NCBI RefSeq assembly: GCF_021134715.1
Contig: NC_060018.1
Span: 5,349,501-5,413,500 of the forward strand
Length of the DNA stretch: 64,000 nucleotides
DNA from: Daphnia pulex
Lineage: Eukaryota > Arthropoda > Branchiopoda > Diplostraca > Daphniidae
Direction of reading: 5' to 3'
Part shown: positions 10,243 through 20,753 of the stretch, piece after piece
Numbering within the stretch: the first letter of the stretch is position 1
How the letters are laid out: each line of letters opens with the position of its first letter
Program-made: the position numbers and the translations under genes
Notes under the pieces: model-generated
Seen by the model: only the letters and a program-made list of their open reading frames with translations
What the model was told of the DNA's origin: nothing
Databases searched by the model: none

Positions 10243-11920
10243 TTAATTAGTTAATTCCTCTTGAACACGGTGGTACATACTGAGGGCTTGCAAACTTATC
10301 CACAGGAAGCCGAATAGATTTTCATTAAAAACTATCCAATGACCCTCAACGAACGTAGGCTCTCGAAATCCTTCTTCTGCAATCTGTCCAAAACCGTGGA
10401 ATCTTTGGGCAAAATCATGATTCTCATCGTTAGTTTTAAAATACTGATATTAATAACTATGTTAAATACCTTGCTTTGCAGCTGTCGGGCACTTGATCGT
10501 GACGCTCAACACAATCGCATGGAACAACGAAAGGCTGTGGTGTAGGTAACTCATGCCATTCAACTTCTGATGAAGCTGGCTGTACTGATTCAATATTTTC
10601 GAAGCTTTCCTGTTCTCTTTGGGAGAGGTGCATGCAGAATGGGAGATCTGCGCGAAAAGTAATTTGACCAGCCGGAATATTTTGATCACCCTTTGAAAAT
10701 AGGAGAGAAAGAAAAATTATTATTTTTCGCAAACAAGTTACATGGAAGAAGTGTACCGAAATTTTAACAGCATTCACTTTGTTCACCTCTTCATAGGTAA
10801 GCATGATTAGCTCTAGGCCATGGGATGAGTATGTCCCCTTAATCATTCAATTGTTAGACAGTGTCAAGATAATTAGCCATATATAACAACAGAGAGCTAT
10901 ATTAAATTACTTTGAATAGTCCTGGTTTGATTGGTACGCGAAAATCACATTGTTGAGGGAGAACTAGTTTCGAGTAATGAGTTTTTAAAGCTGTTTGTCG
11001 AAGTACCATGTACTTGTAGATCATTTGTGTTCGAGTATACGCTGAATGTTCTCCAAGATAGTCACTCTGTTCATCAAGCCAATTCTCTAAATCATCAAGA
11101 ATATCTTGGTGATCTGCATTTTCAATACCATTTGCACATTGCCTTGTTAGGTAAAATGACTGAGGACTACTTGGAGTCAATGCCTATATGATTGTACAAT
11201 TTCATTAATTGAAAGAAAAACTAAGACAGATAGGATTACCTTTTTCCCATAATGTAAAGTGCATTGGTGCTTTTTAAGCGGGTTGATGCAGCATGTAATG
11301 CTCAGGGTGTCCAGTTCATCTAACTCTATTGAAAATACTATTTTTGGCCTCAAAGGGTTACTTATGTGTGGATCCTTGGGGAGTTGTAGATCATAGGCAC
11401 ATAATTTCTCATCTAAATACTAAAAAAAAACATGGAAATTTTTTTGTTTTCTTTTTTCTTTTATGTTGATCAGACCTTTATATGTAATAGCCCTCCATAG
11501 CAATCTGCATGTCTATTCCACAAGCCCAAAAATTTCCCATACTTATGTAACACTAGAGACAAAGACAACACAGGTGATTTCTTTTCAAATTTCTTGCTAA
11601 GTTCTTTAGAGAAACCACTTACCTTTTTTATAAAACTTTTGTGCAAACCCACCACTAGCACGTAATTTTATTCCAAATTTTGTGTAACATGATGTTACCC
11701 AAACTTTGTCACTCAACATCAATTCATGAAAGAATTTACAGGTCGATGACAAAGAAATAATATCTAGTGGCGTTAATAGAGAGATTATCGCTTCCAATAC
11801 TGTAACATTCACAAATAGCATATTCAAAAACGTTAACATTTTGGGAAGGTATAGAAAACAAACAGTAATGTATGTTATTTTTTATATCTAACCTTCATGT
11901 GGTAATGAGAACAATTCCAT
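10243..11920 (-). CDS. FBXO31: FBXO31, F-box substrate adaptor of an SCF ubiquitin ligase
   Basis: Eight exons (11920-11893, 11799-11623, 11552-11476, 11419-11240, 11183-10911, 10837-10757, 10690-10470, 10402-10243), 398 aa. A 28-nt first coding exon gives MELFSLPHE and joins in frame to VLEAIISLLTPLDIISL, restoring a normal F-box (LPHEVLEAI). A start further down at 11839 would lose the LP of the F-box. HKYGKFLGLW, YGGLLHI and GTYSSHGLELIML match the FBXO31 substrate-binding barrel, and the last exon (FGQIAEEGF, FGFLWI, FSMYHRV-like end) matches its C-terminus. In mammals FBXO31 directs degradation of cyclin D1 and other proteins. One donor is GTCTGA, otherwise the sites are ordinary. Confidence 0.93.
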
Positions 11921-12148
11921 TATATCACGTTTTTTAACTGTTGTTATAATGATTTTTGTATTCAAGGCTTCAAGCAAAGTTAAGGATCCGCTGAAACGAC
12001 TTTATTAAATTAAGAAAAAGCAGAAGATTCTAAAAGTAAACATAGAGAATGCCATCTATATGAGATTAAAACAATTGTGTATTATGATCATGTGCTGTAT
12101 TTGTTATAGATTATCAAATTTATCATTGTCAGTATTATAGATTAACAG

Positions 12149-13959
12149 CTAAAAGTCATCTTCGGATACATTAGCGGGAATGGGTTTGATAAGAGGTTCA
12201 TTCCGTGCAATCGGGCGGTTGCTATTTCCGGGACCGACTTGCCATGGCCGCGATTCATTTTGCCATTCGTCGATTGTCACATCCGAGTCAGACCCTTCTT
12301 CTAGACGCGGATCTTCTGCATCTAAATCAGAATCTTCCGTGTCTGTGTCTAAAAGGTCACTTTCATTTTTCAACCCAGCACGACGACTCCCAATTCCTTT
12401 AAAAGCTTTATTCAAATAAGAACCAAATTTACCTCACACATGTCAAAAGAAAATGCTTACGTGGTCGTGATCCGGATTTGTTTAGATCTTTGAGATCAGG
12501 GCTCTCTAACGATCCCTCGCTAGATAAATCAAAATCTTGTCCTCCCTCCCACGTACCACCTACGGCAGCTTCGAGAGCCTAATAAATTAAGAAAAATTTA
12601 TGTTACTATTACATTTTTAGGATTTTAACTCAGATGGCTTAGAAATCACCTGTAGAGTTTCTTCTTGTCTCAAACGTTCAGCCATTTTCCGAGCAGCAGC
12701 CTTTTCCCCAAATTATTAATTAGCAAGTTTTCCGAAAGGAAGTTTAATATTCACTTACTTGTCTTTCCTCTAGTTCTTGCTGTTCATTTTTCTCTAGTTC
12801 CTGCCACTGACTATCAAGGTAAGAGAGACAACGGAATTTACTGACGTAATCTTCGTAGCATTGTCGTAGCTCAGCTTCAAGCTTTTCGAATTCATCCATA
12901 AAAGGTGGTCTATGTACGAATTTAAAAAAAAAATTATTTATCATTTGCCACAACCATCACCAAACTTTGTAACACCTTATATTTTTCATTGTCTCCAAGC
13001 GCTTGCGAAGACGCTGGAGTTCTAGACTCTTTTTATCGATTTTTTGATCCATCGAAGCTTCAGTATTAGATATACTATCAATGGCCTCCTGCTTTTGACT
13101 GATTTCCACCTCCATTTTTTTCATTTTTGATTGCAGTGCAGTTTCAATTTGTCCCAGCTCATAGGTTCGCTGTAGCACTTGATCACGCTGATTCTTCATA
13201 CGCATCTCTTGGCCTAAAAAATCGTGTATGGAAGCTCCTTTTGTTGTAATCTCAGAAGCAAGTTGACGCATTTCACGAACATCTTCCGCCTTGAATCACA
13301 TCGGTGTCAATACTAAAACCTTGTAATGGTAATCTAATAAATTTACTTGACCACCAAATCCGTAAAGAGAAGGCTCGTTATTGTCACCTCCTTTACGAGC
13401 AAGCTGCAAGGCCTCGTAAAAAAAATTGGCCACGTTGAGAAGCTCTCTCACTGCTATATTGTCCGCTAGATACAAATAATCATAAAAAATTACTAGATCT
13501 ATTACGTTTACATTTATCGTGAATCACTTACCTTGGTAAAGTCTTTTAGGATTTAGCTTTATTTGTAATTTGGTATTCTGAAAGAGGAAAGTTGTTATTG
13601 TATTAAATATATCACGGGCATTAAAAATTTTAATAATAATAAGTTTAAGAAAGCATTTTACCAGGAATTTTACAACGGATGTTACGAAAACTACGCGCTC
13701 CTGTTCTGTTTTTATGAGAAAATTAATTCCACTGTTGACATCCAACTGCTGGCAAAACCAATTCAATATCTCAGCTACTAATCCGAAATTAGTCGATCGG
13801 AAATTCTCGCGAGAAATTAAACGCGGGTAACCGAGTAAACACATTTTATCAATAAAATCTATAATTTTTAGAAATCATTATAAAAAAAAGAAGAAACATG
13901 TATCGTCTCAAAGATTTTACAGAAATCTTTATTTTACCTGTAATTTCTCGATACGACAT
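12149..13959 (-). CDS. CLUAP1: CLUAP1 / IFT38, intraflagellar transport complex B subunit
   Basis: Nine exons (13959-13938, 13858-13662, 13577-13532, 13465-13347, 13289-12976, 12909-12759, 12700-12650, 12578-12461, 12405-12149), 424 aa against about 413 in human. The N-terminal calponin-homology-like domain (LGYPRLISRENFR, STNFGLVAEIL) is followed by RQLASEITTKGAS and a long coiled coil with the family segment LRKRLETMKNIRPPFMDEFEK. The tail is acidic and ends in EDDF, as in other CLUAP1 proteins. IFT38 belongs to IFT-B and is needed for cilium assembly; in crustaceans that means mainly sensory neurons and chordotonal organs. A perfect X-box lies 79 nt upstream of the ATG. Confidence 0.95.
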
Positions 13960-14452
13960 TTTTTAAATTTTGTTGGGCTGCTTAAAAGGAATGAATAAGT
14001 CTTGAGGCGAAGTTTGTTTGAAAGCATGGCTATTAATGTCTCCATAGCAACTCTGTGTTTAGGGAATGACATGGTTATTATTTTATTCTAAAATTAACAC
14101 CTACAATTTTTTATTGTTGACATATAAAATATTTTATTATTGAATATTTTCTCAAACATTGTATGATTGTAAATGATAATTTTTCAAAATGTAAGCGAAT
14201 TTTCAAGATAATGATTCCAATGATGGGGTGTTTAGGGTTGATAGCAAACTGGTACCTCATTTTAATGGCGAAGGATTTCGGCTGTGAACGTGTCTTGGCC
14301 CTGTTCACGTGTTGTTGCTCTCGAAGCAAATGTGTTACCAGTAAATTTGTGACTTTTGGGCATGACGTTTTGACGAAAAAATTATTGAATCCACTGCTAT
14401 TTGTTTCTCTAGTTTGATTTGTTTCATTTTGTTGACATTGTGCATTTTTGTT
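13960..14452. promoter_or_regulatory. Divergent promoter region between CLUAP1 and USP36
   Basis: A 493-bp gap between opposed start codons. The CLUAP1 side has an X-box (annotated separately). Two overlapping ORFs on opposite strands (14163-14417 + and 14530-14111 -) have no family features and look like chance. No TATA box is evident. Confidence 0.5.
14038..14051. promoter_or_regulatory. X-box (RFX/DAF-19 binding site) of CLUAP1
   Basis: GTCTCCATAGCAAC matches all 14 positions of the ciliary X-box consensus RYYNYYATRRNRAC. It is 79 nt upstream of the CLUAP1 ATG, inside the usual 60-250 nt range for RFX targets in nematodes and flies, and 402 nt from the USP36 start. Binding itself is inferred. 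Confidence 0.75.
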
Positions 14453-17400
14453 ATGCCTGCTTCGGTGGCCGATCCGGTGGCTCTCGTACTGCGAACCGCT
14501 TTGAGCGGGAAAAAGGGTCCTTACTCGCATGAAACAGAAAATGCTCCAGAATTACTCGAGGATCGGTTGGCAGCATCTGCCAAGAGAGTATTGCTCTCAT
14601 CCATTGAATATGAACCTGCTCCTAAACAACAACTACTTTCGCTGGACACATTGAAGAGCAAGTATACTGTGCTCAATTCCAGCCTTTCTGCTAAAATCAC
14701 ATCCCTAAATGGTATTTTTATCAGTTCCAAGTTACTTCTTTCCCTTATTAATAAGTTTGTTACATAAATTAATGATATTAAATGTAGGATCAAGTCCTGT
14801 GACAATTCAAGATTCGCTCCCAGCCCCCAAGGTCACCCTGTTTCGAAGTGAAGATGTGAAAGTTGGGTGGAAAGGCTCTGTACCAGTTGGAGCTGGCATG
14901 ATAAATATGGGAAATACTTGTTATATGAATTCAACGTTACAAGTAAGTATTAAATCTTTTTTATGTACATACATTATTTAATGTTTTTTTTTTTTTAAAT
15001 AATTTTAGGCACTTTTCCACGTCCCATCATTGTCTAACTGGCTGTCGAGTGTTAGACAATGTAAAAACTGTGATCCTAATGGAAGTCAGCTCTGTGTTGT
15101 GTGTATTATTGCTAAGACACTTCAGTCTACGCACGACAAATCAGGATCTGTTATCAAACCCATTTTGGTCTACAATAGACTAAAACTGATTTGCAAACAT
15201 TTAGTTCATGGAAGGCAAGAAGATGCCCATGAATTTATGCGATACTTAATGGAAGCTATGGAAAAGGCGTATCTTCAGAGCGTCGGTGGAACTAAACTCG
15301 ACTCGCGTAGTAAAGAGACTAACCCTCTCGGGCAGATATTTGGAGGCTACATACGAACTGAGGTTACTTGTTTGAAGTGTAAACACACATCAACCACCTT
15401 CCAACATTTTCAGGTATTTTTTTTTTTAAAAAGGTGATAGTTATTTCTAAAGCAAGTTAATATTTTTCTTTTCTTCTTTATATGTAGGACATCCCTTTGG
15501 ATATTCAGCATGCCTCAACTCTAGATGATGCTTTGGGTCATTATTTCCGTCGCGAGAGGCTTGAAGGAGACAATGCTTATAAATGCGAAAAATGCAAGAG
15601 CAAGGTCCCTGCTACCAAAAAATTTTCAATTGAGCGCGCCCCGAATGTACTGTGCATCCAGTTGAAGCGTTTTGGACTCATGGGCGGGAAAATGTCCAAG
15701 CACATCCAGTTCAGTCGTAACCTGAACTTGAATCGCTTTCTTTTTCATCAGTCGTCGGGTGGACCCTGTGTTGCCTACAAGTTTGTATCGCTCATCAATC
15801 ACATGGGTCCATCACAGCATTGCGGTCATTACACCGCGATTGCAGAGGCAAGCAATGGACAACTGTATCTCTTCGACGATTGCTCCGTCCGTCTAATCTC
15901 ACTTAATGTCGCAATGAGTACGGGCGCATATGTATTGATCTACGAGAAAGTGCAATCGTCTCCTTCTACTCCTACTAATAGTATGGCTAAAATAAGTAAC
16001 ATCCAAGCTAACAGTCCAGCTCCTTCGCCTAAGCTTCCGATTCCACGACCGGCGATAATTTCAGAGCCCTCTCGTCCAAAAATCCAAATTGAACTAAAAA
16101 AGGCTGATCCTCTTCTAACAAAACCTCGATTGATTATGCGAAACGGGTCGGCACTATTCAAATCTTCTACGGCGCTCCCCCCTTCTCCTGTTGTTACTGT
16201 TGCTCCTGTTAACGTATCAGCCGTCAAGGAAGAACCACGCGTCGTCCCTGTAACTGCTCCAAAAACCTCCCCACTTAAAAATCCGACCGCCTTGGTGCCT
16301 TACGATGGCGAATCGTCGGATGAAGAACCAGAGAAAGAAACTGCCACAACCAATGCTACCACAGAAACCCATTCATCATCTGCTGTTTTGAAAGCTACCG
16401 AAACCAAGTGGCAAGTCAGCCCATCTCCAACTCCTATTGAGACACCAACTACAGTGTCAAGTAACGGTGGGCCCACAGTCGCCACTAAGTGGCAAGTATC
16501 AGATAACACTCAGCAGGACAACAGCAGCAGCAGTACCACTAGCAGCGGCAGTGTCAGTCAGAAATGGATCGTTCGATCATTGAGTGATACTGAATCAGAA
16601 AGAGCTAATCCAACACGTAGTGAACAGAAGGTTTACTACAGCGACACAGAGATGGATCCACCCTCTACTAAGGACACACCACCTTTAAGAAAACTGGGTA
16701 ACAAGATTCGTCTCATTAGTGGGAAAATATTTGGACCTTCCACTAAGCAAGTCGACGCAAAACTGACAAACGAAACTTGTAAAAGTAAGGATGCAACCCT
16801 TCCGACTGAACCAGTCAAAGAAACGAAATCCGAGCCCGTCAAGGAGGAGCATTCCCTCATAACCAGCACTGACCCAGCAACGAATACACTGCCTGCTGAC
16901 ATGCCTGCTAAGTGCAGTAATGTAAAATGGGATGGAAGTCGCACTACTGATACAGTAAAGGAATTACTCCGCATGTCTCATAGTGGATTCAGCGATCAAG
17001 GTATTTTATTACTTTTTTATCGTGATTTCGTTTTAGCGTCTTTACTAATTCTTTTCTTCTCTTAGTTCGAACTTGGGATGGAGGCAAAAGTCATTTGACG
17101 AAACAAGTAGAGGATGACAAGCGCTTACAGCGCAAACGGACAGCTGACGACTTGGTGGACGAAGAAATAGACAAGGGAAAGGTCAGTAAGAAAGAAACTT
17201 AGGTTTGGCGATGCTTGTTCTAATTATAATCTGGTGATATAGACTAAGAAGATCAAGTCCAACAAAGAGGAAAACACTGAATCCAGTCCTTCTCGCAATG
17301 GTTACAACCCGTTCCAAGTGTTTCAAGACTCTGTTCAGAAGAACAAAGACCAAAAGCAGCAACATCATAAACCCGATCATTTTAACAATAATCAATCTCA

Positions 17401-17503
17401 CAATCGATATGGTTATCAAGGTAATCGGGGTAAGGGCTTTCGCAGTCGTGGAGGATCAGACCATCATCGATCGAAAAGTCAATCTTGGCGTCGGTTTCGG
17501 TAG
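14453..17503 (+). CDS. USP36: USP36 (scrawny) ubiquitin-specific protease
   Basis: Six exons (14453-14711, 14788-14942, 15009-15413, 15488-17000, 17066-17181, 17243-17503), 902 aa. The USP catalytic domain has the Cys box GMINMGNTCYMNS with catalytic Cys131, zinc-finger CxxC pairs (CLKCKHT and CEKCKSK), the His box QHCGHYTAI with His387, and LYLFDD with the acidic residue at 403-404. The N-terminus keeps the family motif AKRVLLSSIEYEPAP. The C-terminal half is disordered: Pro/Ser/Thr-rich, three copies of a KWQVS/KWIV motif, then a basic RGKGFRSRGG tail. In flies and human this nucleolar enzyme deubiquitinates histone H2B, nucleolar proteins and MYC. The ATG at 14453 follows from the absence of an upstream in-frame ATG in this exon. 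Confidence 0.95.
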
Positions 17504-17790
17504 TGCATCCCATCAAAATTTCTCTTTGTTGTAATTTTCACGCCATCTTACTCTAAAATTCACATTGGTTATAATCGTAATTCTTTTTTGTTGCCATTGG
17601 GAAAACTTGTGTAGGGGGTTCAAATTTAAAGTGACCCAATGTCTTCTTTCCATCCTTCTAGCCACTACCGTGTAGTTTTGTTCCTCAATTACGGTTTGAT
17701 TTATCGATTATCGATGCAAGAAGCGCGCATTAATGGATATCATAAATGATGAAAAAATAATAAAAATAAAAAAAACAGCGTTATCTATCT
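17504..17790 (+). terminator. USP36 3' UTR with two polyadenylation signals
   Basis: About 255 nt after the USP36 stop codon, two AATAAA hexamers occur back to back at 17759-17764 and 17765-17770. The 3' end probably lies shortly after. Confidence 0.6.
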
Positions 17791-19079
17791 GTATAAATAT
17801 ATAACAATATTTTACACCCCACTTTCTAACAATTTTCTTTTTTTCTTATTAAGAATTTGATTTCTCACTCCTATATAGTGAAATTTTTGCAGTAGTTCAT
17901 CAAAGGAAAAATCAATCCATAATCTTTTTAGGGGGGGTCGTAAACTTGGTTTGTTCTGGGCTAGGTGAAGACTAAAAAGATTTTTAAAAAATCCTTAACA
18001 ATAACGATTATAACGATTACAGGAAAAATTACCCGAAGGGTTACTGGTCAAAGTTTCGTTTGCAGTATGGTTTACATGGGCACCCTCAGTTCTCGTAACA
18101 CTACATAGATGGATCCACTAGTTTTTGGCAATTATTGATTGTAATCAACAATTTTATTGCATTTCAATGGCAGTAATCGGTAGCTTACAATTTTTTACAT
18201 CTATTCTGAAAATTTAGCTGCAATCGATTCAGGCATTTGATAAAACGGAGTTCTGGTTACTTTTTGACAGAATTTCAATAGCTGTTACAGCAGACGATAA
18301 TACAGAGACATGTGACAGGGATATAAACGTAACGTGACAATCGACTACTATTGTATGATAGAATAGAAGTCACTGTATGTTATCACCGAAAGCTATCAAT
18401 CTCCAGTAACAGAAGTGCTGATAGGTAGTTACTTAAATTTAATTTTAACAAGATCCGGTGTGACGTGGGGTGGCGGGGCGAAGCCTCCGCCGCACCAAAG
18501 TCACGCCTTACCCTTACGCCGCGCCATATCATATTAGGTTTTTTTGGAATTTAATTTTTATTTAATGTTTGGATAGAAACATGCGGAAATATTCTTTTAA
18601 TCCCTTTCTCGATTTTTGCTTATTACAATCTTCCGGAAACTAAGGGCATACATTTTTTTTAAATGTTATTAATCCATCTTAATAATAGGCCTACCTTTAT
18701 AACAGAATATTTTTATTATTCTATAACTATTCTATAGCTCTGTCTTTGTAAAACTATACCAATACTACTATACCAACTAGAATACCCTTAACATTCCCTT
18801 CGGGTACCTTGCGGCGTACGTACGCTGCCTACAGTGTAAGACCGACTTAAAAAAATTCCCTGAGCAAAACCATGATGGAGGAATGGAGGAGGCGCTACTC
18901 GGGCTTAAAAGTATCGATTCTGTTGGTGGTTCCTTTTTCTGTCACTAGATGCGGAAGTTGTTTTCAGATTTAGTTGCCATCGTTACGATACCTTACTAGT
19001 CTTCAACCCAGCCAGTCTATTATGGCACGCCGAAAGGGACACAAAAAAAAATGTTTAATTAAAAAAAAAGTTAAGCTTA
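17791..19079. other. Non-coding gap with GC-rich hairpins
   Basis: No coding sequence with support. It contains one strong imperfect hairpin at 18457-18509 (GTGTGAC and GGTGGCGG pairing with CCGCCGCACC and GTCACGCC around a GGGCGAAGCC loop) in otherwise AT-rich DNA. A short perfect palindrome GCGTACGTACGC lies near 18813. These GC-rich islands look like pieces of an old mobile element, but no family is recognisable. Confidence 0.4.
18457..18509. repeat. GC-rich imperfect inverted repeat (hairpin)
   Basis: The left arm GGTGTGACGTGGGGTGGCGG pairs with the reverse complement of the right arm CCGCCGCACCAAAGTCACGCC with a few mismatches. It is an isolated GC-rich block in an AT-rich region. It could be the hairpin end of a mobile element; no further element structure was found. 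Confidence 0.6.
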
Positions 19080-19700
19080 CTTCGAAAATTACCAATGATT
19101 CATAGGTAAACTCGAGTGATTTCGTCTGTAATAACTTGTCGGTGATGTGTTCTATTCCGTGTATATGACTATATGTTGGATAACCTTAATGTTTTTCATC
19201 AACTCACAGTCAGAGTAAACGTGAAAGTCATGCAACCTACCGTCAACTATTTTGTTCAAACTCATTGTATTCTACTGAATGTGTCATCGAAATGATACAG
19301 GTAAAAACCAACACTAGCTTTATTTCATGCTTTAACATATATTCTTCTCATGTTTTATTAGGATTAATCTTAATTATCGGCTGTTTCTATTGAACCTGCT
19401 AGATCACCGACTTCAGCATGGAACAATCTCTCATTCCATCTTATCGAGAATCTTGGATAACTGATTTGTGGTTTCATGTGTATAAAAGTTCACTTGTCAT
19501 GTTACTGAACTTTATTAATTGCAGTCTAATATGAATTTTTGTTTTATTTACAGGTTTCTAAATTGGCATGACTGACTATATGAGAAGTTATGTCCTTCCA
19601 AGAAAAGGACTTACAGTCAACAAGATTCCTTGTTTGCTAACCCGGCGTTGGCTGCTACCCATGAATCTCCCTATTTTTCAAGAACAAAAAAAGAGGTTAA
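19080..19700 (+). repeat. Degenerate exon-like segment, copy A
   Basis: This stretch is related along its length to 24849-25260 and 25420-25560. Shared landmarks are GGTGATGTGTTCTATTCCGTG, ACCAACACTAGCTTTATT and TCTCTCATTCCATCTT. A coding-like piece near 19566-19670 reads MTDYMRSYVLPRKGLT in one frame and NPALAATHESPYFS in another, so frame is broken. It looks like remains of a duplicated gene that I do not recognise. From 19700 to 20224 the sequence is partly similar again (ATTCCATCTTCTGGATTGC) but holds no open gene. Confidence 0.55.
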
Positions 19701-20224
19701 ATATTGTGATCATGCTATCATGAGTATCATCATTGTAAGTTGTGTTTACATTGAATTTAGAGAAGTTGTCATACTAATAGCAATTTTAACGATTGTTTGG
19801 TTTCTTATTTAGATGTTGCCTATAAGACCGAATGTGGGGCATATGGTTATCCCTCCAAAATAAGGCAATGACCACACGTTCAACGCGGATCATCGCTTTG
19901 TCATCGAACTTGACTCATTCCATCTTCTGGATTGCTTAGGAAAGCTGATTGGTGTTATTCTGTGTAACTTCATTGTCATGTCACTGAATTTAAATTTTGT
20001 TTACATTTTGTTTAGCTTGATTTAGCCATTTAGGTAATGACCGAGAAGATGCGGCCTACATGAACATCATTTAGGCGACCAGCATCATTCGACTACCCAA
20101 CCGGCTTCTACTACCCTGCTCTCAACACAGCACGGAGTTTTACTCTTAGATTTTTGGCTGTTCGCGATGTGTGATGGCGTTTCCTTGGACGAGATGATGA
20201 TTTTGGCGAGAAAAATATTGCGTG

Positions 20225-20660
20225 AGTATATACTTAAAACTGTTTAATTATTCTTTTACTTCTTTTTTAAATTTTTTTTTTTTTTTTCATTTACAGGAAC
20301 CTGAAGGTTCCTACATTTGCATGACAGACTTTATGAAAAGTAATGTTCTTTCAAGAAAGTCAACAAGGTCCCTTTTTGCTAACCCAATGGCTGCTACCCT
20401 TGAATCTCCCTATTTAGCTCCTTACACAGTCCCTCTTGATTTGAGGTATTGCTTTTTGTCGCTACAATCTTCTTTGAATATTATTGTCATCCAAATAAAT
20501 GTTCATTCTGCTTACAGGGTGATCCTTCGCTACTGATCATGGACTCCATTGGTGAAACTGAAAACCGACGAGAGAATGCTGTAATCCAAGACTGATAAAT
20601 TGTGTGCTGATTTAAACAAGTTGCGACTGGAGAACCACCTGCAGGTCGAGGGTCTATGAG
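20225..20660 (+). pseudogene. Degenerate exon-like segment, copy B
   Basis: Two exon-like pieces with good splice sites. The first (about 20297-20446) reads EPEGSYICMTDFMKSNVLSR, then TRSLFANPMAATLESPYLAP. The second (about 20520-20663) reads DPSLLIMDSIGETENRREN, then breaks at an in-frame stop, then continues in another frame as LCADLNKLRLENHLQVEGL, a likely coiled coil. Copies A and C carry diverged versions. The parent gene is not recognised. The pieces lie just upstream of the STAG fragment but are not part of STAG. Confidence 0.5.
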
Positions 20661-20753
20661 AAAGGTAACCGATTAATTATTTTTAATGTGCATATCATGT
20701 AAACATACAACATGTAGTAGTGGAGATTTTCATATGAATTATTATTATTACAG

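Noticed and set aside
14111-14530. 139-codon minus ORF and 84-codon plus ORF in the CLUAP1/USP36 gap
   Set aside because: They overlap each other on opposite strands, have no family motifs, and the first runs into the USP36 first exon.
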